Source: Polaribacter sp. Q13 (GTDB lineage: Bacteria > Bacteroidota > Bacteroidia > Flavobacteriales > Flavobacteriaceae). Taken from it: DNA of 64,000 nt. A program made the translations under genes and the position numbers. This document shows, piece by piece, positions 25,816 through 35,625 of this stretch. The stretch's first letter is position 1, and every line of letters begins with the position of its first letter. The notes under the pieces are model-generated. The model did not search any database. It saw only the letters and a program-made list of their open reading frames with translations, and was not told the origin of the DNA. Location of the stretch: NCBI RefSeq assembly GCF_016858305.2, contig NZ_CP074436.1, forward strand, positions 3,368,001 to 3,432,000, given 5' to 3'.

Positions 25816-26940
25816 TTAAAAATGCTTAATTGTGTTAATAATTTTAAGATAGTCCTTTTTATTAGCTACGAAATCCATTTCTGACACATCTATTATTAGT
25901 GAATTTAGATTTTTTTCTGTTTTAATAAAACTTTTATATCCATTATGAATTTTTTTTAGATATGCCGGTTCAATTTTTTGTTCATAGTCTCTGCCTCTTC
26001 TTTTAATGTTTTCTAAGAGTCGTTCTGTATTTTGAAATAAATAAATATATAAATCTGGTTTTGTAATTTCTTTATACATTAAATCGAACATTTTTCTATA
26101 CAGTAAGTACTCTTCTTTTTGTAATGTTACTTGGGCAAAAATTAAAGATTTAAAAATATAGTAATCTGATATAATAAAGTTCTTAAATAAGTCAAATTGT
26201 GCTAAATCATCTGTGAGTTGTTGATATCTATCGGCCAAAAAACTCATCTCTAATGGAAATGCATAGCGTTCTTTGTCTTCGTAAAATTTTGGTAGAAAAG
26301 GGTTGTCTGCAAAACGCTCTAAAACGGTTTTAGCATTAAACTCTGTAGAGATTAGATTTGCTAAAGTTGTTTTGCCTGCTCCAATGTTTCCTTCTATAGC
26401 AATATAGTTATATTTTTCAGATATAGGGATTGGTCTTTTTAGTGCTTCATTCACTTTTATAATTTCAGATGTATCGTCACAACCCTGTATACATATTGAA
26501 ATTTGTTTTTTTTCTATGGGATGTATTACTGTTGGGGCTATTTCAGACAAAGGAATTAGTACAAATTTACGCTGTAACATTTTTGAATGTGGAACGATCA
26601 AAGTTTTAGAGAAGATAATAAGATCTTCAAATAACAATATATCAATATCTATATTTCTATCTTGATAGCCTTCTTTTGTAGATCGTTGCCTACCTAGTTC
26701 ATTTTCTATGTTTAATAAAGAACTCATTAAAGCTTCTGGTTGTTGATTGGTGGAAACTTTAATGCAAATATTATAGAAATCATTTCCATCAAATCCCCAA
26801 GAAGGTGTTTTGTAAATGGAAGATATTTTTAGAATACCACCAATATCGTCAGCTATTAAGTTAATGGCATTTTGTAGGTTTTCAAGTTTGTTTCCTTGGT
26901 TTGTTCCTAATGATAAATATGTAGTATGTTGTATGTTCAT
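25816..26940 (-). CDS. fusion of HPPK (FolK) and deoxynucleoside kinase
   Basis: 374 aa from the ATG at 26940; the frame is open further upstream but MNIQHTTYLSLGTNQGN fits the FolK start. Residues 1-145 are 6-hydroxymethyl-7,8-dihydropterin pyrophosphokinase (LSLGTNQGN, RNIDIDILLF at 95-104). Residues 178-374 are a deoxynucleoside kinase (P-loop GNIGAGKTT at 184; ERFADNPFLPKFYED; FLADRYQQL; IKRRGRDYEQ). It thus joins folate synthesis with nucleoside salvage in one polypeptide. The fusion is, from memory, frequent in Bacteroidota. Which deoxynucleoside is used cannot be read. Confidence 0.88.
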   Translation of the reverse strand: MNIQHTTYLSLGTNQGNKLENLQNAINLIADDIGGILKISSIYKTPSWGFDGNDFYNICIKVSTNQQPEALMSSLLNIENELGRQRSTKEGYQDRNIDIDILLFEDLIIFSKTLIVPHSKMLQRKFVLIPLSEIAPTVIHPIEKKQISICIQGCDDTSEIIKVNEALKRPIPISEKYNYIAIEGNIGAGKTTLANLISTEFNAKTVLERFADNPFLPKFYEDKERYAFPLEMSFLADRYQQLTDDLAQFDLFKNFIISDYYIFKSLIFAQVTLQKEEYLLYRKMFDLMYKEITKPDLYIYLFQNTERLLENIKRRGRDYEQKIEPAYLKKIHNGYKSFIKTEKNLNSLIIDVSEMDFVANKKDYLKIINTIKHF

Positions 26941-26992
26941 TGTTGAGTGCAAAGAAAATAAAAGCATTTTACAAAACCCCTATAAACAAAAA

Positions 26993-27018
26993 AAATCGCC
27001 AAAATTAATTGGCGATTT
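26993..27018 (-). terminator. terminator after pnp
   Basis: AAATCGCCAA and TTGGCGATTT form the stem; on the minus strand a run of eight T follows. It lies 42 nt beyond the pnp stop. Confidence 0.8.
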
Positions 27019-27060
27019 TTAATACTATTTTTAGATACTGAAACCAGTTCAGTAAAATAT

Positions 27061-29292
27061 TTACTCTTCTTTTCTAGGAGCTCTAGGTTTTCTATCGTCT
27101 CTACGATTGTCTCTACCTCTGTTATCACGTCCACCAGAACGTTTATCATCTCTTGGTGGTCTTTCAACAAAACCTTCTGGTTTTGGTAAAATTGCTTTTC
27201 TAGAAACTTTTTCTTTACGTGTTCTTGGGTCTAAACCAAAGTATTTTACATCTAAAATATCTCCCATCTTAACAACATCAGAAACATTATCTGTGCGTTC
27301 CCAAGCTAATTCACTTACGTGTAATAAAACTTCGTTACCGGGAGCTTCAGTATATTCTACAACAGCACCAAAATCTAACATTTTGATCACTTTTACTTCA
27401 TATACAGAACCTTTTTCTGGTTTAAATAACATAGACTCAATCTTAGCAATAACTGCTTCGATTCCTTCTGGTTTAGTTCCTAAAATTTCGATAATTCCTT
27501 CTTCTGTTACAGGATCTTCAGTAATTACAATTGTAGTTTCTGTTTCTTTCTGTAATTCTTGAATGTTTTTACCTCCTGGTCCAATAAAAGCACCAATTAA
27601 TTCATTAGGTATTCTTCTATTCACCATTTTAGGAGCATGCGCTTTTACTTCTTCATTTGCAGCAGCAATTGTATCTGTAATTTTACCTAAAATATGAAAA
27701 CGACCATCTCTTGCTTGTTTTAGTGCATTTACTAAAATTTCGTAAGAAAGACCTTTTACTTTTATGTCCATTTGACATGCTGTAATTCCTTCTGAAGTAC
27801 CTGTTACTTTAAAATCCATATCTCCTAAGTGATCTTCATCACCTAAAATATCAGATAAAACAGCATAACGATCTCCGTCAGAAATTAATCCCATAGCAAT
27901 ACCAGAAACTGGTCTTATCATTTTAACACCTGCATCCATTAATGCCATTGTACCAGCACAAACAGTTGCCATAGAAGAAGAACCGTTAGATTCTAATACT
28001 TCAGATACTACTCTTACTGTATAAGGGCAATCTGCAGGAATCATTCCTTTTAATCCACGTTGTGCTAGGTTACCATGACCAACTTCTCTACGAGATGTTC
28101 CTCTTAATGGTCTAGCTTCACCTGTACAAAAAGGAGGGAAGTTATAGTGTAAATAGAAATTTTCTTCACCTTCGTAAGATGGCATATCTATTTTCATTGC
28201 ATCTCTAGAAGTTCCTAAAGTTACAGTTGCTAAGGCTTGTGTTTCTCCACGAGTAAAGATAGAAGAACCGTGTACTGATGGTAAGTAATCTACTTCACAC
28301 CAAATTGGTCTAATATCTGTTGTTTTACGTCCGTCTAAACGTAAACCTTCTGATAAAGTTAATTCTCTAACTGCTGCTTTTTGAGATTTATTGAAATATC
28401 TTCCAACTAAATCACCATAGTCAGCTAATTCTTCTTCAGTAAATGCTGCTTTTACTTCTTCTTTTATGTCTGCAAAAGCATTAGTACGTTCTACTTTAGA
28501 AGTTCCTTTTTTAGCAATTGCATAACACTTATCGTATGTAAGTTCATTAATTTTAGCTGCTAATTCTTCATCTTCTCTTTCTCCTTGGTATATTCTGGTT
28601 TCTTTCTTACCAAAAGCTTCAGCTAATGCAACTTGAGCAGCACACTGAACTTTAATAGCTTCATGGGCAAATTTAATTGCATCTGCCATTTCTTCTTCAG
28701 AAATTTCATCCATTTCACCTTCAACCATCATTACAGAATCTGCAGAAGCTCCAATCATCATGTCGATGTCAGATTCTGCTAATTGTGCTCTGTTTGGGTT
28801 GATAACAAATTCTCCGTTGATACGACCAACTCTAGCTTCAGAGATAGGGCATTCGAAAGGGAAATCTGATAATTGAATAGCTGCTGACGCCGCTAAACCT
28901 GCTAATGCATCTGGCATAACATCTTCATCATGAGACATTAATTGAATCATTACCTGTACTTCTGCATGGTAATCTTTAGGGAATAAAGGACGTAAAACAC
29001 GGTCTACTAAACGCATTGTTAATACTTCTCCATCACTAGGTCTTGCTTCTCTTTTAAAGAAACCACCAGGATAACGACCTGCAGCCGCAAATTTTTCTCT
29101 ATAATCTACTGTTAGTGGTAAAAAATCAACGTCAGATTGTTTGTAGTTAGAAACTACCGTACATAATAACATTGCTTTACCCATTTGAACAACAACAGAA
29201 CCGTGTGCTTGTTTTGCTAATTTACCGGTTTCTAACGAGATAGTTCTACCATCTCCAAGGTCTATAACCTCTCTAAATACTTTTGGAATCAT
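27061..29292 (-). CDS. pnp: polyribonucleotide nucleotidyltransferase (PNPase)
   Basis: 743 aa from [13 protein letters not shown]; an upstream in-frame ATG would add 23 low-complexity residues. It degrades RNA phosphorolytically. Order: first RNase PH domain, helical linker, second RNase PH domain ([29 protein letters not shown]), KH domain ([16 protein letters not shown]), S1 domain ([20 protein letters not shown]) and a 35-residue Arg/Gly/Asp-rich tail. rpsO precedes it, a widely conserved neighbourhood. Confidence 0.95.
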   Translation of the reverse strand: MIPKVFREVIDLGDGRTISLETGKLAKQAHGSVVVQMGKAMLLCTVVSNYKQSDVDFLPLTVDYREKFAAAGRYPGGFFKREARPSDGEVLTMRLVDRVLRPLFPKDYHAEVQVMIQLMSHDEDVMPDALAGLAASAAIQLSDFPFECPISEARVGRINGEFVINPNRAQLAESDIDMMIGASADSVMMVEGEMDEISEEEMADAIKFAHEAIKVQCAAQVALAEAFGKKETRIYQGEREDEELAAKINELTYDKCYAIAKKGTSKVERTNAFADIKEEVKAAFTEEELADYGDLVGRYFNKSQKAAVRELTLSEGLRLDGRKTTDIRPIWCEVDYLPSVHGSSIFTRGETQALATVTLGTSRDAMKIDMPSYEGEENFYLHYNFPPFCTGEARPLRGTSRREVGHGNLAQRGLKGMIPADCPYTVRVVSEVLESNGSSSMATVCAGTMALMDAGVKMIRPVSGIAMGLISDGDRYAVLSDILGDEDHLGDMDFKVTGTSEGITACQMDIKVKGLSYEILVNALKQARDGRFHILGKITDTIAAANEEVKAHAPKMVNRRIPNELIGAFIGPGGKNIQELQKETETTIVITEDPVTEEGIIEILGTKPEGIEAVIAKIESMLFKPEKGSVYEVKVIKMLDFGAVVEYTEAPGNEVLLHVSELAWERTDNVSDVVKMGDILDVKYFGLDPRTRKEKVSRKAILPKPEGFVERPPRDDKRSGGRDNRGRDNRRDDRKPRAPRKEE

Positions 29293-29533
29293 AAATTTAA
29301 ATTCTAAATTTTTAATTTGTTTGTTGTTGTGTTGTTGTACGTTGTTGCAATGGAAATTCAAAAATGCTGTTACTATTTTTGATTTTTTTTTCTGCCTTCG
29401 CAGAAATGTGGTTAATTAATTTAACCTTTTTATATAGATTCTGTTTGTTAGTCAGAATAAATTACTTTTTAGTTTCCCACTTTCGTGGGATTAAAACCTA
29501 GCATTTGTAATAAACTAAATAGGTTTTAAAATA

Positions 29534-29564
29534 AAAAAGAGGCACGTTTATAGAGCCTCTTTTT
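29534..29564 (-). terminator. terminator after rpsO
   Basis: AAAAAGAGGC and GCCTCTTTTT stem; on the minus strand TTTTTTATTTT follows. It separates rpsO from pnp. Confidence 0.8.
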
Positions 29565-29571
29565 GTAAGAA

Positions 29572-29841
29572 TTATTTTCTAATTCCTAATTCTGCGATAA
29601 TTGCACGATATCTTACAATATCAGTTTTCTTTAGATAATCTAATAAACTTCTACGTTTACCAACTAACATTACTAATGAACGCTCTGTGTTATAATCTTT
29701 ACGATTATTTTTTAAGTGCCCAGTTAAATGGTTGATTCTGTGCGTAAATAATGCGATTTGACCTTCTGAAGAACCAGTATCGTTTTTTCCTTTACCGTGT
29801 TTTTCGAAGATGCTTTCTTTTACTTCTTTAGTTAAATACAT
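29572..29841 (-). CDS. rpsO: 30S ribosomal protein S15
   Basis: 89 aa, full length. MYLTKEVKESIFEKHGKGKN, SSEGQIALFTHRINHLTGHL and VGKRRSLLDYLKK are the family blocks. Binds 16S rRNA centrally in the small subunit. A -7 element TATCTTTG (29904-29897, minus strand) lies about 55 nt upstream. Confidence 0.97.
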   Translation of the reverse strand: MYLTKEVKESIFEKHGKGKNDTGSSEGQIALFTHRINHLTGHLKNNRKDYNTERSLVMLVGKRRSLLDYLKKTDIVRYRAIIAELGIRK

Positions 29842-29896
29842 TCCAATATTATTTAAATGATTATTATGTACATCAATGATAATTTCATTGAAGCTG

Positions 29897-29904
29897 CAAA
29901 GATA
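29897..29904 (-). promoter_or_regulatory. -7 promoter element for rpsO
   Basis: Minus-strand TATCTTTG fits TAnnTTTG. A clear -33 element is not visible. Confidence 0.5.
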
Positions 29905-30035
29905 TAATTATTTTTTTAATTTGGAATAGTAAAAAGAACACATTATTCATCTCTCTAAGAGATGTAAAGTAATCTTTTTAATTGTTTGTAATAAAAAGAT
30001 TACTTCGTTTTAAGAGCTTATAGTAACGAGTTGTT

Positions 30036-30893
30036 TTATGCTCTAACAGGTATATTTTGTATTAAGTCGATATACAAATTAATCTGTTTTTTTAAATTTT
30101 TACGTTCGTAAATTGCATCTAAGAAACCGTGTTCTAAGACAAATTCAGATTTTTGAAAACCTTCTGGTAAGTCTTTACCTGTAGTATCTTTTACAACTCT
30201 TGGTCCTGCAAAAGCAATTAATGCATTTGGTTCTGCAATATTAATATCTCCCAACATAGCGTAAGATGCAGTTGTACCACCGGTTGTAGGGTCTGTACAT
30301 AAAGATATGTAAGGAATGTTTACCTCTGCTAATTGCGCTAATTTAACAGATGTTTTTACCATTTGCATTAAAGATAAAGATGCTTCCATCATTCTTGCAC
30401 CTCCAGATTTAGAAATCATTAAAAATGGAATTTTATTTTTTATTGAATAATCGATAGCTCTTGCTATTTTTTCTCCAACAACAGATCCCATTGATCCACC
30501 AATAAAAGCAAAATCCATTGCTGCAATTACAAGGTCTTTTCCTAAAGATTTTCCTACAGCCGTTCTAACAGCATCTTTTAATTTGGTTTTTTCTTGTGCG
30601 GCTTTTAATCTTTCTGGGTATTTTTTTGTGTCTTCGAACTTTAAAGGATCTTTAGAGGTAAGATTTGGGTCTAATTCTTTAAACTTATTTTCATCAAAAA
30701 ATAATTCGAAATATTCTTTACTACCTATTCTTACATGATAACCGTCTTCTGGACTTACATATAAGTTTCTTTTTAATTCTTCTGTATCTATTATTTTTCC
30801 ACTAGGTGTTTTGTACCATAACCCTTTTGGAGTATCTTTTTTATCTTCTGTAGAAGTTTGTATTCCTTTATCCGTTCTTTTAAACCAAGCCAT
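30036..30893 (-). CDS. accD: acetyl-CoA carboxylase carboxyltransferase subunit beta, zinc-less
   Basis: 285 aa. It transfers the carboxyl group to acetyl-CoA in fatty-acid synthesis with AccA. The carboxyltransferase core is normal ([46 protein letters not shown]). The N-terminal zinc ribbon is kept in outline ([26 protein letters not shown]) but its four Cys are replaced by Thr29, Gly32, Ser47 and Asp50. The same loss is, I believe, seen in other flavobacterial AccD. accA is not in this window. fbaA lies upstream on the same strand. Confidence 0.93.
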   Translation of the reverse strand: MAWFKRTDKGIQTSTEDKKDTPKGLWYKTPSGKIIDTEELKRNLYVSPEDGYHVRIGSKEYFELFFDENKFKELDPNLTSKDPLKFEDTKKYPERLKAAQEKTKLKDAVRTAVGKSLGKDLVIAAMDFAFIGGSMGSVVGEKIARAIDYSIKNKIPFLMISKSGGARMMEASLSLMQMVKTSVKLAQLAEVNIPYISLCTDPTTGGTTASYAMLGDINIAEPNALIAFAGPRVVKDTTGKDLPEGFQKSEFVLEHGFLDAIYERKNLKKQINLYIDLIQNIPVRA

Positions 30894-30948
30894 ACTTGTT
30901 GTTGTGTTTTAGGTTATTTCTAAATTTATGTAAAAAAAATTAGAACCG

Positions 30949-30956
30949 CAAATGTA
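30949..30956 (-). promoter_or_regulatory. -7 promoter element for accD
   Basis: Minus-strand TACATTTG fits TAnnTTTG, 56 nt before the start codon and just after the fbaA terminator. Confidence 0.5.
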
Positions 30957-31002
30957 AAAGTTTTTTCTTAAAAGTATCCTTTTTGATCTCTAAACTCATA
31001 AA

Positions 31003-31034
31003 AAAAGCACTTTGATTTTAGTCAAAGTGCTTTT
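31003..31034 (-). terminator. terminator after fbaA
   Basis: A 13-bp perfect stem AAAAGCACTTTGA/TCAAAGTGCTTTT with loop TTTTAG, followed by a T run on the minus strand. Confidence 0.85.
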
Positions 31035-31057
31035 AAAAAGTATTTTAGAGATATCTT

Positions 31058-32125
31058 TTATAAAGTATCTACGTTGTTTAAGTCAGAAAATGCTTGTTTT
31101 AAACGTGTAATAAAAGTAACTTCACCTTCACGTAACCATTTTCTTGGGTCGTAATATTTTTTGTTTGGAGATTCAGGTCCATCAGGGCTTCCAATTTGAG
31201 ATTTTAAATAATCTGCATTTTTACCCATATAATCTCTAATTCCGCTCATAAAAGCATATTGCATATCAGTGTCAATGTTCATTTTAATAACACCATAACC
31301 AATAGCTTCTCTAATTTCTTCTAAAGAAGAACCAGATCCTCCGTGAAATACAAAATCGATATGGTTTTCTTCAACACCATATTTCTTAGTAATAAATTCT
31401 TGAGAATTTTTTAAGATTTTTGGAGTTAATTTTACGTTTCCTGGCTTGTAAACACCATGAACGTTACCAAAGGCTGCAGCAATTGTAAAATTACTACTTA
31501 CTTTAGATAACTCTTCGTAAGCATAAGCAACTTCTTCTGGTTGTGTATATAATTTAGATTCATCAACATCACTATTGTCAACACCATCTTCTTCACCACC
31601 TGTAATACCTAATTCAATTTCTAAAGTCATACCCATTTTACTCATACGAGCTAAATATGTTTTACAAATTGCTATATTTTCTTCAATAGGCTCTTCAGAT
31701 AAATCTATCATGTGAGAGCTATATAAAGGTTTACCAGTTTCTTCAAAATGTTTTTCTGAAGCATCTAATAATCCGTCTATCCAAGGTAATAATTTTTTTG
31801 CACAGTGGTCTGTATGTAAAATAACAGGAACTCCATAAGCTACAGCTAATTCATGTATGTGTTTTGCACCAGCAATACCACCTGCAATTGCAGCTTTTTC
31901 ACCTTCATTAGATAAACCTTTTCCAGCATTAAATTGTGCACCACCATTAGAAAACTGAATAATTACAGGAGCATTTAAATCTCTTGCTGTTTCTAAAACA
32001 CCATTAATAGTGTCAGATCCAATAACGTTTACTGCTGGTAAAGCAAATCCTTTTTCTTTTGCATATTTAAAAATAGCTTGTACTTCTGATCCAGTTGCAA
32101 CACCTGGTTTTATATTATGACTCAT
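31058..32125 (-). CDS. fbaA: class II fructose-bisphosphate aldolase
   Basis: 355 aa, E. coli FbaA type. It cleaves or forms fructose 1,6-bisphosphate. Zinc ligands are visible in VILHTDHCAKK and FVFHGGSGSSLEEI, with ELGITGGEEDGVDNS between and NIDTDMQYAFMSGIRDY near the end. It has its own terminator. Together with fbp it covers two consecutive steps of gluconeogenesis in this window. Confidence 0.95.
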   Translation of the reverse strand: MSHNIKPGVATGSEVQAIFKYAKEKGFALPAVNVIGSDTINGVLETARDLNAPVIIQFSNGGAQFNAGKGLSNEGEKAAIAGGIAGAKHIHELAVAYGVPVILHTDHCAKKLLPWIDGLLDASEKHFEETGKPLYSSHMIDLSEEPIEENIAICKTYLARMSKMGMTLEIELGITGGEEDGVDNSDVDESKLYTQPEEVAYAYEELSKVSSNFTIAAAFGNVHGVYKPGNVKLTPKILKNSQEFITKKYGVEENHIDFVFHGGSGSSLEEIREAIGYGVIKMNIDTDMQYAFMSGIRDYMGKNADYLKSQIGSPDGPESPNKKYYDPRKWLREGEVTFITRLKQAFSDLNNVDTL

Positions 32126-32226
32126 CTTTTTGTATATTTTAATCGTTAATTACTCATCAAAAGTACTAAAAATACCGATGAATCTAAGTATAAAATAACG
32201 AAAACGTTATAGGTTTTATTACAATT

Positions 32227-34743
32227 TTAGAAGGGGTAGTTAATACCAATATTATAAACAGCATTTGCAAAATTGTAGTTTTTAAGCCATTTATTGCCAG
32301 TTAAATAGGGTTCGTAGGTTTTAAAGCCTACGTCTAAACGTAAAATTAAAAAACTAAAGTCGAATCTTGCTCCAAATCCAGAACCGACAGCAATATCTTT
32401 TAAGGACGATAAGTTATTAAATTTTGATGCATCTTCTACAAAACTAGAACCTGTAATATCCCAGATATTTCCGGCATCAATAAATAAGGCTCCTTTTAGC
32501 TTGCTAACTACATTAAATCGATATTCTGCACTTGTTAAAAATTTTAAACTACCAACATTATACTCTAAACCGCTATTTGTATTTCCAGGACCTAATTCAT
32601 AAGTTTGCCAAGCTCTAATGTCATTAGAACCTCCTGCAAAATAACTTTTTGTAAAAGGAATATCAGAATTATCATAAGGGATAATTGCACCTAAAAAACT
32701 TCTAATTCCAAATACTGAAGTTGCACCAACATCCCAAAACTTTTTGTACTCTATGTCTGTTTTAAAGTATTGTGCTAATGGTATTTTAGCAAATGTTTTT
32801 TTATCGTTAGCATTCGTTTCTTTAGATATTAATCCTAAAACATTCCCCGAATTTGAAAGTCTTATTTTAAAAAAAGAGAAATTATTGTCACTAGAATTTA
32901 CTTGATTATTATAGGTAAAGGAATAGGATAGCACAGGTATTAAAAAATCTGATGTTATAATATTATACCTATTTAAAATATTTAAAGCCGTATTGTATTC
33001 TTCAGAATTTGTAGTTTTAAAGCTAGTGTCATTAGCTACCTTTTTCATAAAATCTAACGCTTCTGGTACTTGTGTGTTTATATCTGTAGAAAGTGGATAA
33101 TTGGTAATGTTAGTAATATTCTTTGCGATATCATAAGCTTCGGCAACATCGTTTAGGTTAGAGAATTCAGAGCTATATATGTCAAAATAACTATTAATGT
33201 TTAAATTTTGAATGTATTGCGTATTTAAAATTTCTAATTGAATTGTTTTTTTTGCATTGTATTTCCATCTGTAGTCAGACAAAAAAGTGAATGTTTGTCG
33301 ATCTAAACCTATGTTTTTTTGAAAACTAGAGCCAATAGAAAATAAAGTTCTAGGAGACATTTCTTTAGGAACCAATTTGTTTAAACCAAAAGGAGCAATA
33401 AGTCTTGGTATTTCTAAAGAAGCATCTGCACCAACCTCCCAACCAGGACCATTATTTGAATTAAAATAAGAGCCTAAAACAGATAGTTTTAGTAATTCGG
33501 CTCCTCTAAACGCGTTTCTATTGGTGATAGAAAACTTAGCAGAAGTACCAATTTCTCTAATATTAGAATGTGTTATTTCTGTTTCTAAGCCTAAAGTGTA
33601 TTTTTCTATAGGTGATAACTTTACAAGCATTTTTAATTCATCGTCTGTTCCGGCAATTGGTATAAATTCTATATTGGTGGATTTAAAGTTGTTAAGTGAT
33701 TTTAAATGATTTCTTGTTAAGTTTCTTAAGGTGTCTTTATAGACACTTCCGGGTTTTAAAAAAATGGATTGCGATAAGTATTTTGGGTTGAATTTGTTTC
33801 TACGATGTGCTAAAAACTGAATGCCTTTATAGTTTATGGAATCTAAATAAGGTTCTCCTTTTCTTGTAAAAGAATAATCTGTATAAACATTTACTTCGGT
33901 TACCTTTTGTACTTGATAAGGTTTGTTTATATATTGACCGTGCTGTTCTTCTTCTAATTGACTTCCAGAGATTAAGAAATCTACATTTGTTTTATAGTCT
34001 GTTCTTGTTGAGTCTACATAAAAACCTAAGGCAGATTCATTAAAATTATAAACTCCGTTGTTTCTAAAAAGTTTTAAAACTCTGCTCGCTTCATTTCTAA
34101 AGGTAATGTCGTTGTATTGATTTCCAGATTTTAATAGGGATGGTGTGTTGGCGCTTTTATAAATAGAATCTAATACCGGAGATTCTATTTTAAAGTTTAT
34201 GGTATCTAAAAGTGTTGGTTTTCCTTTGGTTATTCTATAGGCAACTGTTGCTTTTTTACTAATAGAATCTCTATCTATTTCTGAGGTTACCTTCGTTTTA
34301 AAAAAACCTTGATTTTTGTAATATGTTAGTAAGTTGTTTTCTGTATTTTTTACTTTTCTATTATTAACAATAACGGGACCTTGATAATTTAAAAACCATT
34401 TATTTATCCCTATAAAAGATTTTGCGTAGGCAATACTTTGCTTTTCAGAAAAAATATTTTTTATAAAATTATAAGAATGAGGATTTTTTTTACCCCATTC
34501 AGATGGTGTTTTAGGTTTATTAGGATTTCCTATATTATGAAAATACAAACCAATGGGTAAATTTAAAAACTTTGGATTTGGTTTCTGTAGTATGTATTTT
34601 TGTATATCATTACCATTATTTCTAACGCTATCAACATAAATATAGTTTTGAGTAAGCATGTGTTCATCTTCCGCTACATGCTTTGTTGAATTACATGAAA
34701 CTAAAATGAGTAAGAATAAAAATGATAAAGAAAGTTTTTTCAT
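32227..34743 (-). CDS. tamL: TamL-type outer-membrane lipoprotein of the BamA/TamA superfamily
   Basis: 838 aa from MKKLSLSFLF; an upstream in-frame ATG would place 22 residues before the signal. Lipoprotein signal with Cys17 (LLILVSC). POTRA-like regions fill the first half (GFFKTKVTSEIDRD, LKSLNNFKSTNIEF). The C-terminal half is a 16-strand-type barrel with the end motifs FIDAGNIWD, GSGFGARFDFSFLILRLDVGFKTYEP and terminal YNIGINYPF. In Bacteroidota TamL stands in for TamA in outer-membrane assembly. The usual partner tamB does not follow here. Divergent from the RNA methyltransferase gene. Confidence 0.85.
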   Translation of the reverse strand: MKKLSLSFLFLLILVSCNSTKHVAEDEHMLTQNYIYVDSVRNNGNDIQKYILQKPNPKFLNLPIGLYFHNIGNPNKPKTPSEWGKKNPHSYNFIKNIFSEKQSIAYAKSFIGINKWFLNYQGPVIVNNRKVKNTENNLLTYYKNQGFFKTKVTSEIDRDSISKKATVAYRITKGKPTLLDTINFKIESPVLDSIYKSANTPSLLKSGNQYNDITFRNEASRVLKLFRNNGVYNFNESALGFYVDSTRTDYKTNVDFLISGSQLEEEQHGQYINKPYQVQKVTEVNVYTDYSFTRKGEPYLDSINYKGIQFLAHRRNKFNPKYLSQSIFLKPGSVYKDTLRNLTRNHLKSLNNFKSTNIEFIPIAGTDDELKMLVKLSPIEKYTLGLETEITHSNIREIGTSAKFSITNRNAFRGAELLKLSVLGSYFNSNNGPGWEVGADASLEIPRLIAPFGLNKLVPKEMSPRTLFSIGSSFQKNIGLDRQTFTFLSDYRWKYNAKKTIQLEILNTQYIQNLNINSYFDIYSSEFSNLNDVAEAYDIAKNITNITNYPLSTDINTQVPEALDFMKKVANDTSFKTTNSEEYNTALNILNRYNIITSDFLIPVLSYSFTYNNQVNSSDNNFSFFKIRLSNSGNVLGLISKETNANDKKTFAKIPLAQYFKTDIEYKKFWDVGATSVFGIRSFLGAIIPYDNSDIPFTKSYFAGGSNDIRAWQTYELGPGNTNSGLEYNVGSLKFLTSAEYRFNVVSKLKGALFIDAGNIWDITGSSFVEDASKFNNLSSLKDIAVGSGFGARFDFSFLILRLDVGFKTYEPYLTGNKWLKNYNFANAVYNIGINYPF

Positions 34744-34812
34744 TAATTTAGCAGTGCTATCAAATTCAAAAATAGTATTTTTCGGCGGTTTATTTCCAAT
34801 TACAATCAATTA

Positions 34813-35544
34813 ATGAGTATCTCAAAAAATCAATTTAAGTTAATAACAAGTTTATCTCAAAAAAAGTATAGACAAAAGCATCAATTATTTATAGCGGAAG
34901 GTATAAAAGTGGTGCAAGAGCTTTTAAACTCTTCGTTTGAGGTTGAAACTCTTTTTTGTACAGATGACTTTTCTTCGGATATTTCTGAGTCGCAAATAAT
35001 TAGAATTTCAGAGGCTGATTTAAAGAAAATTAGCAATTTAAAAACGCCTAATAAAGTTTTAGGAATTTTTAAAATTCCTGATAAAAAACCTCTTGTAGAT
35101 AGCGGTTTAATAATTGCTTTAGATGCTATAAATGATCCCGGAAACTTAGGTACTATTATTAGGTTATGCGATTGGTATGGGGTAGATGAATTAATTTGCT
35201 CTAAAGATACTGTAGATTGTTACAATCAGAAAGTAGTGCAAGCAAGCATGGGGTCTTTAACTAGAATCTCTATTCGTTATGTAGATTTGGTAGAATACTT
35301 ATCAGAAACCCAAAACCCAACTTTTATTGCCGATATGGATGGTGAAAATGTGTACAAAACAAGTTTACCAAAACAAGGAGTTTTGATAATGGGAAATGAA
35401 GCAAATGGTGTATCAGAAGAAATTAAAAAGTTAATTACTCATAAAATTTCTATTCCAAGATTTGGTAAAACTCAAGAAACCGAAAGTTTAAATGTAGCCA
35501 CTGCAACGGCAATTTTGTTGAGCGAGTTTAAGAGGAATTTTTAG
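34813..35544 (+). CDS. TrmH/SpoU-family RNA 2'-O-methyltransferase
   Basis: 243 aa. An N-terminal substrate-binding part (KKYRQKHQLFIAEGIKVVQELL) is followed by the knotted SPOUT domain with ALDAINDPGNLGTIIRLCDW, VLIMGNEANGVSEEI and SIPRFGKTQETESLNVATATAILLSEF (first part), the three family motifs. It methylates ribose in rRNA or tRNA; the site is unknown. The gene is back to back with tamL, 69 nt apart. Confidence 0.9.
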   Translation: MSISKNQFKLITSLSQKKYRQKHQLFIAEGIKVVQELLNSSFEVETLFCTDDFSSDISESQIIRISEADLKKISNLKTPNKVLGIFKIPDKKPLVDSGLIIALDAINDPGNLGTIIRLCDWYGVDELICSKDTVDCYNQKVVQASMGSLTRISIRYVDLVEYLSETQNPTFIADMDGENVYKTSLPKQGVLIMGNEANGVSEEIKKLITHKISIPRFGKTQETESLNVATATAILLSEFKRNF

Positions 35545-35625
35545 TTAACAGTCTTAGATAGAATACTCTTACAAGGTTTTAAAAATGTTGTAGGTATAGA
35601 GTTTTTATTTGTGAAATAATAATAT

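Noticed and set aside
29967..30005. 13-bp inverted repeat AAGTAATCTTTTT/AAAAAGATTACTT as terminator of accD
   Set aside because: The stem is real but no T run follows on the minus strand, so I do not call it a terminator.
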